Positions 1 to 10,820 of a DNA stretch of 64,000 nt are shown here, piece after piece. A model generated the notes under the pieces. The model had not been told where the DNA came from. It saw nothing but the letters and a program-made list of their open reading frames with translations, and searched no databases. Positions within the stretch are counted from its first letter, which is position 1. Each line of letters opens with the position of its first letter. A program made the position numbers and the translations under genes. The stretch is from Mycobacterium pseudokansasii (GTDB lineage: Bacteria; Actinomycetota; Actinomycetes; Mycobacteriales; Mycobacteriaceae), in the NCBI RefSeq assembly GCF_900566075.1, contig NZ_UPHU01000001.1:2108001-2172000 (forward strand), written 5' to 3'.

Positions 1-685
1 GCTCGACCTCTACGCCCACCGCTTCGATGACACGCCGCTGCGCCCCGATGAGTACGTCATCTCCGCCGACGAGAAGACCTCCATCCAGGCCCGCATTCGC
101 AAGCACCCCACCACACCCCCGGCACCCAGCCAGCCGGCGCGTGTCGAGGCGGAGTACTTCCGCGGCGGCTCCCTGGCCTACCTGGCAGCCTGGGACGTGC
201 ACCGCGCCAGAGTATTCGGCCGCTGCGAAGCCACCACCGGCATCGACCCCTTCGACCGGCTGGTCGACCAGGTCATGACCACTGAGCCCTATGCCACCGC
301 GCGTCGAGTGTTCTGGGTCGTCGACAACGGCTCCTCTCACCGCGGACAGGCCAGCATCGAGCGGCTCCAGCATCGCTGGCCGAAACTGCACCTGATCCAC
401 CTGCCCGTGCACGCGTCCTGGCTCAATCAAGTGGAGATCTACTTCTCCGTCGTACAACGTAAAGTCCTCTCACCCAACGACTTCCACACACTCGATGAGG
501 TCCAGGCCCGACTGCTCGACTTCCAGCAGTACTACGAACAGATCGCCACACCGTTCGAATGGAAGTTCACCAAAGACGATCTGAACGCCCTAGCCGAGCG
601 CATCGCCGCCCACAAAGGCGCCGCCCTCACACCCGCCGCATAACGGACCCAACGAATACGTCACCGAAATTTCGCGCCAGACCAC
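1..685 (+). mobile_element. Right-hand part of an IS630-family insertion sequence
   Basis: The window opens inside an insertion sequence whose transposase runs to position 643. About 40 bp of non-coding sequence follow the stop. IS630/Tc1-type elements insert at TA, and a TA sits at 686-687 directly after the segment ending CCAGACCAC. I therefore place the right end there. The left end and its inverted repeat lie outside the window, so the boundary is an inference. The placement matters because that TA is also the first two bases of a -10-like hexamer in front of mapB. Confidence 0.6.
2..643 (+). CDS. IS630-family transposase, C-terminal part (5' end outside window)
   Basis: This is a DDE transposase that cuts and pastes its own element. 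The reading frame is open from position 2, so the start lies before the window and only the last 213 residues are seen. The three catalytic carboxylates can be picked out. The first Asp is in the segment reading ADEKTSIQAR near the left edge, the second in VDNGSSHRG around residue 115 of the visible part, and the Glu in SWLNQVEIYFSVVQRK around residue 145. This D-D-E order with a Leu/Asn-rich segment before the Glu is typical of the IS630/Tc1/mariner superfamily. The tail is short and ordinary and ends at the TAA at 641-643. Nothing in the visible part looks broken, so the element may be intact. Confidence 0.85.
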   Translation, partial: LDLYAHRFDDTPLRPDEYVISADEKTSIQARIRKHPTTPPAPSQPARVEAEYFRGGSLAYLAAWDVHRARVFGRCEATTGIDPFDRLVDQVMTTEPYATARRVFWVVDNGSSHRGQASIERLQHRWPKLHLIHLPVHASWLNQVEIYFSVVQRKVLSPNDFHTLDEVQARLLDFQQYYEQIATPFEWKFTKDDLNALAERIAAHKGAALTPAA

Positions 686-691
686 TAAGCT
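686..691 (+). promoter_or_regulatory. Candidate -10 box for leaderless mapB transcript
   Basis: TAAGCT fits the mycobacterial -10 consensus TANNNT. Only six bases separate it from the mapB ATG at 698, so transcription would begin at or next to the start codon. Leaderless mRNAs of this kind are common in mycobacteria. Its TA is also the presumed insertion site of the upstream IS630 element, so sequence upstream of the hexamer, including any -35 region, is now transposon DNA. Confidence 0.4.
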
Positions 692-697
692 AGCGGG

Positions 698-1555
698 ATG
701 CCTGCTCGCACCGCGCTTTCTCCCGGCGTCTTGTCCCCGATGCGGCCGGTGCCCAAGTGGATCGCGCGCCCCGAATACGTCGGCAAGCCGACCGCCAAGG
801 AGGGGACCGAACCGTGGGTGCAAACACCTGAGGTAATCGAGAAGATGCGCGTCGCCGGCCGGATCGCGGCCGGCGCCCTCGCCGAGGCCGGTAAGGCCGT
901 TGCCCCGGAGGTATCCACCGACGAACTGGACCGGATCGCCCACGAGTACATGCTCGACAATGGCGCATATCCCTCGACGCTGGGCTACAAGGGATTCCCG
1001 AAGTCGTGCTGCACGTCGCTCAACGAGGTCATTTGTCACGGAATCCCCGACTCGACGGTGATCGCCGACGGTGACATCGTCAACATCGATGTCACCGCTT
1101 ACTTCGATGGTGTGCACGGCGACACGAATGCGACCTTCCTGGCCGGCGACGTTGCCGAAGAACACCGCCTGCTGGTGGAGCGGACTCGCGAGGCGACGAT
1201 GCGTGCGATCAACGCCGTCAAACCCGGGCGCGCGCTGTCGGTCATCGGACGGGTCATCGAATCCTACGCAAATCGGTTCGGCTACAACGTGGTTCGTGAC
1301 TTCACCGGTCACGGCATCGGGACCACGTTCCACAACGGGTTGGTCGTGCTGCATTACGACCAGCCCGCGGTGGAAACGATCATGCAGCCGGGCATGACCT
1401 TCACCATCGAGCCGATGATCAACCTGGGCACTTTGGAATACGAGATTTGGGACGACGGCTGGACGGTGGTCACCAAGGACCGCAAGTGGACCGCGCAGTT
1501 CGAGCACACGCTGCTGGTCACCGACACCGGCGTCGAAATCCTCACGTTGTCGTGA
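698..1555 (+). CDS. mapB: Type I methionine aminopeptidase MapB
   Basis: MapB removes the initiator methionine from nascent proteins in the cytosol. At 285 residues it has the pita-bread fold plus the proline-rich N-terminal extension (about 40 residues, with [15 protein letters not shown]) known from the long mycobacterial enzyme. The five metal ligands are visible: two Asp in [17 protein letters not shown], His in [10 protein letters not shown], Glu in FTIEPM and Glu in [23 protein letters not shown] is the usual substrate-pocket segment with its conserved His. The ATG at 698 is supported by a -10-like TAAGCT six bases upstream and by the length of known orthologues (Rv2861c). The gene marks the left edge of a block that is collinear with M. 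tuberculosis in reverse orientation. The IS630 end lies immediately upstream. Confidence 0.95.
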   Translation: MPARTALSPGVLSPMRPVPKWIARPEYVGKPTAKEGTEPWVQTPEVIEKMRVAGRIAAGALAEAGKAVAPEVSTDELDRIAHEYMLDNGAYPSTLGYKGFPKSCCTSLNEVICHGIPDSTVIADGDIVNIDVTAYFDGVHGDTNATFLAGDVAEEHRLLVERTREATMRAINAVKPGRALSVIGRVIESYANRFGYNVVRDFTGHGIGTTFHNGLVVLHYDQPAVETIMQPGMTFTIEPMINLGTLEYEIWDDGWTVVTKDRKWTAQFEHTLLVTDTGVEILTLS

Positions 1556-1565
1556 CTGTCTCACC

Positions 1566-1625
1566 GCGAGCAGTCGCAAAAGCCCCCTTTTCAGCGCGAA
1601 AATGGGGGCTTTTGCGACTGCTCGC
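1566..1625. terminator. Long perfect hairpin between mapB and cobQ
   Basis: Two 22-base arms (1566-1587 and 1604-1625) are exact reverse complements. They include the core GCAAAAGCCCCC and its complement. A further TTTTC/GAAAA pairing surrounds the loop AGCGC, with one bulged T. The structure starts 10 bp after the mapB stop and ends 10 bp before the cobQ GTG start, so it can form in transcripts of either strand. There is no clear U-tract, so it is either a Rho-independent-like terminator of the mycobacterial kind or an attenuator for cobQ. Very similar GCGAGCAG...CTGCTCGC hairpins recur between genes in many mycobacteria (from memory). Confidence 0.65.
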
Positions 1626-1634
1626 TACAACTAC

Positions 1635-3137
1635 GTGAGCGGGGCACTGCTGGTTGCCGGAACCAGTTCCGATGCCGGCAAGTCGGTGGTGGTGGCGGGC
1701 CTGTGCCGGTTGCTGGCCCGCGGCGGCGTGCGGGTGGCGCCATTCAAGGCGCAGAACATGTCCAACAATTCCGCCGTCGCCGTCGAAGGCGGCGAGATCG
1801 GCCGCGCCCAGGCCATCCAGGCTCGCGCCGCGGGTTTGGAGCCCAGCGTGCGGTTCAACCCCATCCTGCTCAAGCCGGGCAGTGACCGGACATCGCAACT
1901 CGTCATCCGGGGCAGAGTCGCCGATAGCGTCACGGCGGCCGGCTATCTGCAGCATCGCGATCGGCTAGCTGGTGTCGTGCTCGACGAATTAGCAAGTCTG
2001 CGGGCCGAGTTCGATGCAGTGATCTGCGAGGGAGCCGGATCTGCAGCCGAAACGAACTTGCGGGCAACGGATTTGGCAAATTTGGGGCTGGCGCGCGCGG
2101 CCAACCTGCCAGTGGTCGTAGTCGGCGACATCGACCGTGGAGGCTTGCTGGCCCATCTGTTCGGGACGGTCGCGGTGCTCGACCCCGACGACCAGGCACA
2201 CATTGCGGGCTTCATTGTCAACAAGTTTCGCGGTGATCCTGCGCTGCTGGAGCCGGGGTTGCGGCAGCTGCTGGAGTCGACGGGCCGCCCCACCTATGGG
2301 GTGTTGCCCTACACCGACGAGCTGTGGCTCGACGCCGAGGACTCGCTGTCGGTGGTGGCGCACCGCGTCGTCGGCACGCCCGGGCCGCCCCGCGGCGACC
2401 AGTGGCTGCGGGTGGCGGCGGTGCGAGTGCCGCGGATCTCCAACTCCACCGATGTCGAGGCGCTGGCGTGTGAGCCCGGCGTGCTGGTGCGTTGGATCAC
2501 CGACCCCGCGGACCTGGCCGACGCCGACCTGATCGTGCTGCCCGGCAGCAAGGCCACCATCGCCGACCTGTCGTGGCTGCGCGACCGTGGCCTGGCCGGC
2601 GTCATCGTCGATCACGCGCGGGCGGGCAGGCCGGTGCTGGGGATCTGCGGTGGCTTCCAAATGCTGTGCCGCAGAATCGAAGACACCGTTGAGTCCGGGG
2701 CCGGGGAGGTGGCCGGGCTGGGCTTGTTGGACGCCGACATCGTGTTCGCCGCGGACAAGAGGCTGCGGCGCTGGCAGTCGCCGTTGACCGGTTATGAGAT
2801 CCATCACGGGCGGCTGGCCCGCTGCGCCGAGACGGGTTGGTTCGAAATCGACTCCGAGGCACAGGGCGTGCGATGCGGCGCGGTTTTCGGCACCCACTGG
2901 CACGGCCTGCTCGACAACGACGACTTCCGTCGCGCCTGGCTCACCCAGGTGGCCGCGGCCGCCGGCCGGAGCGGGTTCGTCATCGCCGACGGCGTCAACG
3001 TGGCGGCGCAACGCGACGCTCAGCTGGATCTGATGGCCGATCTGTTGGCGTCGCATATGGACGTCGAGTCGGTGCTCGGCCTGCTTGCTGGGCCGCCGCC
3101 GCAGCGGCCGTATCTGGTCAGCGAGCTGCGCGGTTAG
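1635..3137 (+). CDS. cobQ: Cobyric acid synthase CobQ
   Basis: CobQ amidates the b, d, e and g carboxylates of adenosylcobyrinic acid a,c-diamide, using glutamine and ATP, late in cobalamin synthesis. The 500-residue protein has the N-terminal dethiobiotin-synthetase-like ATPase domain (P-loop [11 protein letters not shown], then [21 protein letters not shown] and [10 protein letters not shown]). A C-terminal glutaminase-like domain follows, with the nucleophile Cys in [12 protein letters not shown] and a His in GTHWHG. I chose GTG at 1635 because the family starts as (M)[16 protein letters not shown]. The ATG at 1602 would put eleven extra codons inside the hairpin. It is the only gene between mapB and the PPE region. 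Its partners cobO, cobB and cysG lie about 47 kb away in the same window. Confidence 0.93.
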   Translation: MSGALLVAGTSSDAGKSVVVAGLCRLLARGGVRVAPFKAQNMSNNSAVAVEGGEIGRAQAIQARAAGLEPSVRFNPILLKPGSDRTSQLVIRGRVADSVTAAGYLQHRDRLAGVVLDELASLRAEFDAVICEGAGSAAETNLRATDLANLGLARAANLPVVVVGDIDRGGLLAHLFGTVAVLDPDDQAHIAGFIVNKFRGDPALLEPGLRQLLESTGRPTYGVLPYTDELWLDAEDSLSVVAHRVVGTPGPPRGDQWLRVAAVRVPRISNSTDVEALACEPGVLVRWITDPADLADADLIVLPGSKATIADLSWLRDRGLAGVIVDHARAGRPVLGICGGFQMLCRRIEDTVESGAGEVAGLGLLDADIVFAADKRLRRWQSPLTGYEIHHGRLARCAETGWFEIDSEAQGVRCGAVFGTHWHGLLDNDDFRRAWLTQVAAAAGRSGFVIADGVNVAAQRDAQLDLMADLLASHMDVESVLGLLAGPPPQRPYLVSELRG

Positions 3138-3373
3138 GCAGGCGAAGTGGTCAGCAAGCCGGGTCGGTCGGCACGCTTGGTGCGCCATTTCCCGAAACGC
3201 AGATATCGTTCTCCCGTTTGCTGTAGCTTTCGGTGATCACGGCGATTGCCGGTGCTTGGTGCTTGGAGGCGCGCATGTTCGTGGCGGTGCGAGTCTTGAT
3301 TGCCAGCACCGTGTTGGGGGTTTGCCACGTGTGGCCGCGCGGGTGAGGCGGCCCGGCTGAAAGAAGGCCCCTG

Positions 3374-6300
3374 ATGAATTTCTCGGTGTTACCGCCGGAA
3401 GTCAACTCGGCACGAATGTTTTCTGGTGCCGGAGCCGGTCCGATGCTGGCTGCAGCGGTGGCCTGGGACGGGTTGGCGTTCGAATTGGCCGCGGCGGCAG
3501 CGGCTTTCGGTTCGGTGACGTCGGGACTGGCGAACAAATCGTGGCAGGGCGCCGCGGCGGCGGCGATGGCCGGCGCGGCCGCCCCCTATCTGGGTTGGCT
3601 CAATGCGGCGGCGTCGCAGGCCGAGGAGGCCGCGGGCCAGGCCCGCGTCGCAGCCGGTGCGTTCGAGGCGGCCAAGGCCGCGACGGTACATCCGGCTGCG
3701 TTGGTGGCCAACCGGGGTCGACTGCTGTCGCTGGTGTTCTCAAATCTGTTCGGGCAGAACGCCCCGGCGATCGCGGCCGCCGAGGCCGACTACGAGCGGA
3801 TGTGGGCCCAGGATGCGGCGGCCATGTCGGACTACTATTCCGGGGTCTCGGCCGCCGTCGGCCGACTGACGCCGTGGCAACGTTCGCTGCACAACCTGGC
3901 CGGCCCGCTACGCGGCCTTCTCGGCGGCCCCGGACGCGCCCCGGCGACCAGTGCTGACGCTGCCGCCGTCACCACGAAGGCCGCCTCTTCCGGCGCTACC
4001 GTGATGACCGGCAATTCCGCCCAGGCCGTCAGCCCGGCCGGCGATGCGGCCTCAGCACGCGCGGTCGGCGTGAATGCTGCTGCGCCGCTGGCACTTTCAG
4101 GAATCGGCAACCAGGGCAGCGGAAACACCGGCAACGGCAACATCGGCAACAACAACTCTGGCAGCGGCAACCAGGGCAGCGGTAACCAGGGCAGCGGTAA
4201 CCAGGGCAGCGGCAACATCGGCAGCGGCAACCAGGGCAGCGGTAACGAGGGCAGCGGAAATATCGGCGACAACAACCCGGGAAGCGGCAACCAGGGCAAC
4301 GGCAACCGGGGCGACGGCAACATCGGCGCCAACAACGTCGGTAGCGGTAACACCGGCAGCGGCAACCAGGGCAGCGGTAACCAGGGCAGCGGCAACACCG
4401 GCGACGGCAACCGCGGCAGCAACAATCCGGGCAGCGGCAACACCGGCAACTTCAACTCCGGTGACGGCAACCGCGGCAACGGGAACCAGGGCGACGGCAA
4501 CGTCGGCGCCAACAACGTCGGTAGCGGCAACACCGGTGACGGTAACGGCGGCAACGGTAATCAGGGCACCGGTAACGCCGGCGACGGCAACCGCGGCGAC
4601 AACAACGTGGGCAGTGGCAATACGGGCAACAACAACGACGGTGACGGCAACGTCGGCAGCAACAACACCGGCGACGGCAACAACAACAGCGCCAACCCGG
4701 CCGTCGGCAACCCGGGCGACGGCAACATCGGCAGTGGCAACTCCGGCGACGGGAACAAGGGCGACAACAACTCCGGCAACGGAAACCTGGGCAACGCAAA
4801 TATCGGCCACGGCAACAAGGGCAACAGCAACTCCGGCGACGGAAACCTGGGGCTGGGCAACAGCGGAGACGGCAACAAGGGCAACAGCAACTCCGGTGAC
4901 GGCAATCTCGGCACCGGCAACACCGGCAACGCCAACAACGGCGACACCAATTCCGGCAATGGCAACCTGGGCAGCACCAACGTCGGTGACGGCAACAAGG
5001 GCGACACGAACACCGGCGACGGCAACCTGGGCAACACCAACGTCGGCGACGGCAACAAGGGCAACAACAACCGCGGCACCGGCAACGTAGGCAGCGGAAA
5101 TACCGGTGACGGCAACAAAGGTGACACCAACTCCGGCTTCGGCAATGCAGGCAACAACAACACCGGCGACGGCAACCTCGGCAGCGGCAACTCCGGCTTC
5201 GGCAACAAGGGCGATAACAACCAAGGCAACGGAAATACCGGCAACAACAACACCGGCAACGGAAACTTCGGCGACACCAATTCCGGCCTGGGCAACCGCG
5301 GCAACAACAACACCGGCGACGGCAACTTCGGCAGCGGCAATTCGGGCTACGGCAACAAGGGCGACAGCAACCAGGGTTCGGGAAATCTGGGCAACGGCAA
5401 CATCGGCAGCGGCAATATCGGTAACACGAACACCGGTAACGGCAACATCGGCAGCGGCAACTCGGGTAGCGGCAACCGCGGTATCGGATTAGGGACCGGC
5501 GACAACAATCAGGGCAGCGGGAACCAGGGCAGCGGCAACACGGGCAACGGCAATATCGGCAACAACAATTCTGGCAGCGGCAACCGCGGTAGCGGACTCT
5601 TGGGAACCGGCGACAACAACCAGGGCAGCGGTAACCAGGGCAGCGGCAACGTCGGCCACGGCAATATCGGCAACAACAATTCGGGCAGCGGCAACACCGG
5701 GACCGGCAACTCCGGCAGCGGTAACTTCGGCAGCACCAACCAGGGCGCCGGTAACTACGGCACCGGAAATTCCGGGCAGGGAAACCGGGGTGACGGAAAT
5801 AGCGGCAGCGGCAACCTCGGCAACAACAATCCCGGCATGGGTAACATCGGAAACGCCAATCAGGGCGGCGGAAACAATGGCGTCAACAACATCGGCTGGG
5901 GCAACACCGGAAACAACAACGTCGGGTTCGGCAACAGCGGTAACAACAACTTCGGGCTGGGGCTCACCGGCGACAACCAGGTGGGTATCGGCGGTCTGAA
6001 CTCGGGCTGGTTCAACCTCGGTCTCGGCAACTCCGGAAACTTCAACATCGGGTTCGGCAACTCGGGCAGCGGAAACATCGGCTTCGGGAATTCGGGCAAC
6101 TACAACATCGGTTTCGGCAACGCGGGCGACGGTAACACCGGCTGGTGGAACTCCGGCACCGGGAACACGCTGGCGTCGAACTCCGGCAACTACAGCACCG
6201 GTTTCTGGAACTCCGGCAACTTCAACACCGGATTATGGAATTCGGGTAACAGCAACACCGGTCTGTACAACTCGGGCCACACGAACACCGGGCTGTTCAA

Positions 6301-9300
6301 CTCGGGCAGCACCAACACCGGGCTGTTCAACTCGGGTAGCACCAACACCGGCCTGTACAACTCCGGCAGCACGAACACCGGCAACTTCAACTCGGGTGGC
6401 ACGAACACCGGCAGCTACAACTCGGGTGGCACCAACACCGGCAGCTACAACGCCGGCGGCACCAACACCGGTGACTACAACGCCGGCGGGACAAACACCG
6501 GTGACTACAACGCCGGTGGCACCAACACCGGCCACCACAACGCCGGGGGCACCAACTACGGCAATTACAACGCCGGTGGGACGAACACGGGCAATTACAA
6601 CGCCGGTAGCACCAATAGCGGCAATTACAACTCGGGTGGCACCAACTACGGTGACTACAACTCGGGTGGCACCAACACCGGCAGCTACAACTCCGGTGGC
6701 ACCAACACGGGTCTGTATAACTCCGGTGGTACCAATACCGGCAACTACAACTCGGGTGGCACCAACACCGGCAACTACAACTCGGGTGGCACCAACACTG
6801 GGAACTACAACTCGGGCAATACCAACACCGGCGACCTCAACTCGGGCAATACCAACACCGGCAACCAGAACTCCGGCAATACCAACACCGGCAATCAAAA
6901 CTCCGGCAACACCAATACCGGTAACCTCAACTCCGGCAATACCAATACCGGTAACCTCAACTCCGGCAATACCAACACCGGCAACCTGAACTCCGGGAAT
7001 ACCAATACCTACGGGGACGCAAGTCGCCCCGACGGATACAACTCGGGCAACACCAACACCGGCAGCTACAACTCCGGCAATACCAACACTGGCAACCTGA
7101 ACTCGGGTAACACCAACACCGGCAACCTGAACTCGGGTAACACCAACACCGGCAACCTGAACTCCGGGAATACCAACACCTACGGCGATGCCAGCAGGCC
7201 GGACGGGTACAACTCGGGCAACACCAACACCGGCAACTACAACTCGGGCAACACCAACACCGGCAGCTACAACTCGGGCAACACCAACACCGGCAACCAC
7301 AACTCGGGTAGGACCAACACGGGCAACTTCAATTCAGGCAACACCAACACCTATGGTGATCTCAGCAGGCCGGACGGGTACAACTCGGGCAACACCAATA
7401 CCGGCAGTTACAACTCGGGCAACACCAACACCGGCAACTACAACTCGGGCTTCACCGACACCGGCGACCGCAACTCGGGCAACACCAACACCGGCAACCG
7501 CAATTCCGGCAACACCAACACCGGCGACAGGAATTCGGGCTTCACCAACACCGGTAATGCGAACTCCGGCAACACCAACCGATTCGACTTCAACTCCGGT
7601 AACACCAACACCGGCAACAACAACTCCGGATTCACCAACACCGGCGACGGGAACTCGGGCCGCACCAACACCGGCAACACCAACGCCGGCAACACCAACA
7701 CCGGCAACGGCAACAGTGGGAACACCAACAGCGGCAGCAACAACTCGGGGGCCACCAATACCGGCAACGGAAACCGGGGCAACACCAATACCGGCAGCTA
7801 CAATTCCGGGTTCACCAACACCGGCGACGGAAACAGCGGTAGCACCAACACCGGAAACAACAACTCGGGCAGCACCAACACGGGCGACGGAAACACCGGC
7901 GACACCAACACCGGCAACAATAATTCCGGGAATCTCAACACCGGTAACAACAATTCGGGCAACTACAACATCGGCGACGGCAACAGCGGCGACGGCCCCC
8001 TGGTGCTGGCTTCGGGTACGGGCAACCTCGCGGGTTCGTCCGGCTTGAACAACCTATCGTTCGGTTCATCGGGTCAGGACAACAATGGCCTGGGCGGGGG
8101 GTGGTCCGGCTCGAACAACGGTGGCGCGGGCGGCGGGAACTCGGGGTCCGACAACGGTGGTGTGGGCGGCGGAAACTCGGGGTCCGACAACGGTGGTGCC
8201 GGCAGTTCGGGCAATTCCGGCAATAACAACGGCGGCTTCGCCAACGGCGGAAACTCTGGCGACCACAACAACAGCCCCGGCGGCGGAAACTCCGGTTCCG
8301 GCAATAACGTTGCCGGCGGTGGGAATTCGGGCTCCAACAACAGCGGCGCGGGCGGAGGCAACTCGGGTTCCAACAACAGCGGTGTCGGCGGCGGCAACGC
8401 CGGTAGTAACAACTCCGGCAGCAATGGAAGCTCCGGCGTAGGGAACTCGGCGGCCGGCGGGAACTCCGGCTTCGGCAACAGCGGCAGCGCCGGTCAATCC
8501 GGCACCGGCAACAGCGGCGGCGCCGGAAACTCGGGCACCAGCAACAACGGGTCCTCCGGAAGTTCGGGGTACAACAACGGTGGGGCCGGAGGTAACTCCG
8601 GTAACGGCAACTCCGGCAGCGCGGGGAACTCGGGCAGCGGCAACTCCGGAAGTGCCGGCAACTCCGGCCAGAACAACAGCGGCAGCGCGGGCAACTCGGG
8701 CAGCAACAACACCGGAGTCACCTTCGGAAGCTCCGGCTCCGGCAATTTCGCGGCCGGCGGCAATTCGGGCACCGGCAATTCGGGCAGCGGGGGCAACTCA
8801 GGCAGCGGCAACGCCGGCAGCGCGGGCAACTCCGGCCAGAGCAACAGCGGCAGCGGCGGCAACTCGGGTGCCAACAACACCGGGGCCACCTTCGGAAGCT
8901 CGGGCAGCAGTAACGCCGCGGCCGGGGGAAGTTCCGGCACCGGTAATAACGCCAGCGGCGGCAACTCGGGCTTCAACAACAACGGCAGCGGCGGGCAGTC
9001 CGGCACCGGAAACAACGGTGGCGCAGGGACTTCGGGCTCCAATAACAACGCCTCGGGAGGCAGCTCCGGCTCGGGCAACAACGGAACCGCCGGCAATTCG
9101 GGCCGGGACAACAACGGCAGCGGCGGCAACTCGGGCACCGGCAACAACGGCAGCGCGGGCAACTCGGGCAGCGACAACAACGCGGTGACGTTTGGCAGCT
9201 CGGGGACCGGCAACATCGCGGCGCAGGGCAGCTCGGGTTCGGGCAACTCGGGCACCGGGGGAGACTCGGGTAAAGACAACGCCGGAAGCGCGGGAAGTTC

Positions 9301-9952
9301 GGGCTTCAACAACAACGGGTCGGCCGGCAGCTCCGGCCGCAGCAACATCGGCGGCGGCAATGCCGGTACCGGCAACATCGGCTTCGGCAGCTCCGGCACG
9401 ACCAACATCGGGGCCGGCAGTTCGGGCACCAACAACCCCGGCGCCGGCAATGCGGGCACCGGCAACATCGGCGCCGGCAGCTCGGGCACTAACAACCCGG
9501 GCGCGGGCAGCTCGGGCAACCAGAACCTGGGCTTCGGGAGTTCCGGAAGCTACAACCCCGGCGCGGGAAATTCCGGGACGCTCAACCCGGGCGCGGGCAG
9601 CTCGGGCCTGCTCAACATCTACGCCGGGGACTCGGGCTATCTGGCTTTCGGCTTGGGCAATTCGGGCTTGCTGACGCCGGGCGCGGGGAACTCGGGCCTG
9701 CTGACACCGGGTGCGGGAAACTCGGGTGGCCTGCTGGCCGGTTTCGGGAACTCCGGGGCGCTGAACCTGGGCGCCGGGGTTTCGGGACTACTGGACTTCG
9801 GTGCCACCAACTCCGGCCTGCTCAACTTCGGCACCCTGTTGTCCGGCGTCAAGAACCTCGGGATCTACACCTCCGGAACGGAGGACATCGGTTATGTGCC
9901 GCGCGCGCTCTACGTCGCCAACCTCATTTTCGGAGCGCTGACGAGTCTGTGA
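3374..9952 (+). CDS. Giant PPE-MPTR family protein (2192 residues)
   Basis: PPE proteins are exported by type VII (ESX) systems to the mycobacterial cell surface. The start is fixed by [12 protein letters not shown], with the Pro-Pro-Glu motif at residues 7-9, and by a GAAAGAAGG ribosome site. The PPE helical domain spans about residues 1-180, with the W-x-G turn (SWQGAAAA) and MWAQDAAAM. An Ala-rich linker follows, then repeats from about residue 243 to near the end. There are three repeat styles: NxGxGNxGxGN (about 243-935), NSGxTNTGxYN (about 935-1535) and NSGxGNxGxAG (about 1545-2040). The last part is more hydrophobic and ends in [13 protein letters not shown]. Three copies of a YGDxSRPDGY interruption occur at exact 171-bp spacing. 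The frame is open throughout, with no decay. No PE gene precedes it, so its ESX partner is unknown. Function beyond surface exposure is not established. Confidence 0.95.
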   Translation: MNFSVLPPEVNSARMFSGAGAGPMLAAAVAWDGLAFELAAAAAAFGSVTSGLANKSWQGAAAAAMAGAAAPYLGWLNAAASQAEEAAGQARVAAGAFEAAKAATVHPAALVANRGRLLSLVFSNLFGQNAPAIAAAEADYERMWAQDAAAMSDYYSGVSAAVGRLTPWQRSLHNLAGPLRGLLGGPGRAPATSADAAAVTTKAASSGATVMTGNSAQAVSPAGDAASARAVGVNAAAPLALSGIGNQGSGNTGNGNIGNNNSGSGNQGSGNQGSGNQGSGNIGSGNQGSGNEGSGNIGDNNPGSGNQGNGNRGDGNIGANNVGSGNTGSGNQGSGNQGSGNTGDGNRGSNNPGSGNTGNFNSGDGNRGNGNQGDGNVGANNVGSGNTGDGNGGNGNQGTGNAGDGNRGDNNVGSGNTGNNNDGDGNVGSNNTGDGNNNSANPAVGNPGDGNIGSGNSGDGNKGDNNSGNGNLGNANIGHGNKGNSNSGDGNLGLGNSGDGNKGNSNSGDGNLGTGNTGNANNGDTNSGNGNLGSTNVGDGNKGDTNTGDGNLGNTNVGDGNKGNNNRGTGNVGSGNTGDGNKGDTNSGFGNAGNNNTGDGNLGSGNSGFGNKGDNNQGNGNTGNNNTGNGNFGDTNSGLGNRGNNNTGDGNFGSGNSGYGNKGDSNQGSGNLGNGNIGSGNIGNTNTGNGNIGSGNSGSGNRGIGLGTGDNNQGSGNQGSGNTGNGNIGNNNSGSGNRGSGLLGTGDNNQGSGNQGSGNVGHGNIGNNNSGSGNTGTGNSGSGNFGSTNQGAGNYGTGNSGQGNRGDGNSGSGNLGNNNPGMGNIGNANQGGGNNGVNNIGWGNTGNNNVGFGNSGNNNFGLGLTGDNQVGIGGLNSGWFNLGLGNSGNFNIGFGNSGSGNIGFGNSGNYNIGFGNAGDGNTGWWNSGTGNTLASNSGNYSTGFWNSGNFNTGLWNSGNSNTGLYNSGHTNTGLFNSGSTNTGLFNSGSTNTGLYNSGSTNTGNFNSGGTNTGSYNSGGTNTGSYNAGGTNTGDYNAGGTNTGDYNAGGTNTGHHNAGGTNYGNYNAGGTNTGNYNAGSTNSGNYNSGGTNYGDYNSGGTNTGSYNSGGTNTGLYNSGGTNTGNYNSGGTNTGNYNSGGTNTGNYNSGNTNTGDLNSGNTNTGNQNSGNTNTGNQNSGNTNTGNLNSGNTNTGNLNSGNTNTGNLNSGNTNTYGDASRPDGYNSGNTNTGSYNSGNTNTGNLNSGNTNTGNLNSGNTNTGNLNSGNTNTYGDASRPDGYNSGNTNTGNYNSGNTNTGSYNSGNTNTGNHNSGRTNTGNFNSGNTNTYGDLSRPDGYNSGNTNTGSYNSGNTNTGNYNSGFTDTGDRNSGNTNTGNRNSGNTNTGDRNSGFTNTGNANSGNTNRFDFNSGNTNTGNNNSGFTNTGDGNSGRTNTGNTNAGNTNTGNGNSGNTNSGSNNSGATNTGNGNRGNTNTGSYNSGFTNTGDGNSGSTNTGNNNSGSTNTGDGNTGDTNTGNNNSGNLNTGNNNSGNYNIGDGNSGDGPLVLASGTGNLAGSSGLNNLSFGSSGQDNNGLGGGWSGSNNGGAGGGNSGSDNGGVGGGNSGSDNGGAGSSGNSGNNNGGFANGGNSGDHNNSPGGGNSGSGNNVAGGGNSGSNNSGAGGGNSGSNNSGVGGGNAGSNNSGSNGSSGVGNSAAGGNSGFGNSGSAGQSGTGNSGGAGNSGTSNNGSSGSSGYNNGGAGGNSGNGNSGSAGNSGSGNSGSAGNSGQNNSGSAGNSGSNNTGVTFGSSGSGNFAAGGNSGTGNSGSGGNSGSGNAGSAGNSGQSNSGSGGNSGANNTGATFGSSGSSNAAAGGSSGTGNNASGGNSGFNNNGSGGQSGTGNNGGAGTSGSNNNASGGSSGSGNNGTAGNSGRDNNGSGGNSGTGNNGSAGNSGSDNNAVTFGSSGTGNIAAQGSSGSGNSGTGGDSGKDNAGSAGSSGFNNNGSAGSSGRSNIGGGNAGTGNIGFGSSGTTNIGAGSSGTNNPGAGNAGTGNIGAGSSGTNNPGAGSSGNQNLGFGSSGSYNPGAGNSGTLNPGAGSSGLLNIYAGDSGYLAFGLGNSGLLTPGAGNSGLLTPGAGNSGGLLAGFGNSGALNLGAGVSGLLDFGATNSGLLNFGTLLSGVKNLGIYTSGTEDIGYVPRALYVANLIFGALTSL
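7010..7383 (+). repeat. 171-bp higher-order repeat inside the PPE-MPTR gene
   Basis: The non-pentapeptide segment YGD(A/L)SRPDGY interrupts the MPTR array three times. Its Tyr codons start at 7010, 7181 and 7352, exactly 171 bp (57 residues) apart. The sequence between copies is itself made of NSGNTNTG pentapeptide pairs. This is direct evidence that a 57-residue block was duplicated in tandem, above the level of the basic pentapeptide. Confidence 0.85.
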
Positions 9953-10024
9953 ACAGGCTGCACGAGCGTCTGCAACCGGTGCCCACTCAGCCCAATTCCC
10001 TGTACTTTGGCGTAAGTGTCCGTG

Positions 10025-10579
10025 ATGATGACCACGCTCGACGGATTTCCGGTTCCGGTAGCGGTAGCGGGTCCGGCAACGGGGGTCGTCGTCACCATCC
10101 TGGGCGCCGAACAGCGTGCCGTCGCGGCCTACGGTGCGATTTGTGAACGCCTGCATACGGCATCGCTTCGGACCGTCGTTATCGGCGCTGACACGCGGCT
10201 GACCCCCAAGTCCGTGATAGGCATCCTTGACGTCCTGGCGATCGGTTGGGCGGTGGTGGTCGGTGACCGTGCCGGCGGCGAGCTCGCGTGGGAACTGGCG
10301 GCGACCCGGCTGGGTCGGTTCGCCGGCCTGGTGGTCATCGATCGCGGGCATCCGCGCGTGGCCGATGTCAACGGCGTGGTCCGCGACGCTCACTGCCCGC
10401 CGGTGGAGATCAGTACCACCGTGCTGGTGAGTTCTCCGGCCGCGCGGAAAGTCGCCCAGGACAGTCAGCGACTGGCCTACGCCGATTACCGCGTCGTGGA
10501 CCTTCCGGCGAGACGCAATGCAAACGACTCGACCGCGCAGTTGGCCACCGAGATCGTCCTGCGTACCAGCGGCTGGTAA
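10025..10579 (+). CDS. Small alpha/beta-hydrolase-like protein of unknown function
   Basis: This is a protein of about 184 residues with the pattern of a reduced alpha/beta-hydrolase fold. It has a strand-turn start (VVVTILGAEQRAVAAYGAICERL), a second strand with a VIGADTR turn, and an elbow-like segment WAVVVGDRAGGELAWELA. The latter matches the nucleophile-elbow position but has Asp-Arg-Ala-Gly where serine hydrolases have Ser. FAGLVVIDRGHP follows as the next strand. The start is ambiguous among closely spaced GTG/ATG codons (10016, 10022, 10025, 10028); MTTLDGF at 10028 is also plausible. There is no signal peptide or membrane segment. It sits 72 bp after the giant PPE gene on the same strand and about 240 bp before the amidotransferase. 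I do not recognise a function, and catalytic activity is doubtful without a Ser nucleophile. Confidence 0.7.
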   Translation: MMTTLDGFPVPVAVAGPATGVVVTILGAEQRAVAAYGAICERLHTASLRTVVIGADTRLTPKSVIGILDVLAIGWAVVVGDRAGGELAWELAATRLGRFAGLVVIDRGHPRVADVNGVVRDAHCPPVEISTTVLVSSPAARKVAQDSQRLAYADYRVVDLPARRNANDSTAQLATEIVLRTSGW

Positions 10580-10820
10580 TGGGTCGTCGAGCGGCATGTC
10601 GTGACGTCGAGTTCGGCGAGCGATATCGCCGTGCCCGGTGCTGCGGCTCGGTTTCGCCTCATTTATCATGTCCCACAATGCTTTCCGCTGGTTGCTCGCT
10701 AGCGGCAGCGGTGCGCGGGCGTCGCGGCCGGTGCCGGGGCGGCGAGGGTCCGTCGCGCACCACAATGCTCAGGTGAAGCTCGCCGGGTTGAATGCGGCGG
10801 TGATCTATTGAGGAGCCAAC

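Noticed and set aside
590..1579. Long minus-strand ORF (329 codons) opposite mapB
   Set aside because: It is a shadow of mapB in another frame: the product has no recognisable domain and the metal-ligand motifs are on the plus strand.
1556..1640. Cobalamin riboswitch upstream of cobQ
   Set aside because: The gap to mapB is under 80 bp and filled by the hairpin. It is too short for a B12 riboswitch and lacks the conserved B12-box-like sequence.
1989..3188. 399-codon minus-strand ORF opposite cobQ
   Set aside because: The composition is Gln/His/Arg-rich as expected from the complement of a high-GC gene. cobQ on the plus strand has full domain support.
3835..9852. Several long minus-strand and alternate-frame ORFs with Leu-Pro or Thr-Ala repeats within the PPE-MPTR gene
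   Set aside because: They are the same repeats read in other frames (PLPxLP and TPATT patterns) and have no PPE or other domain starts.
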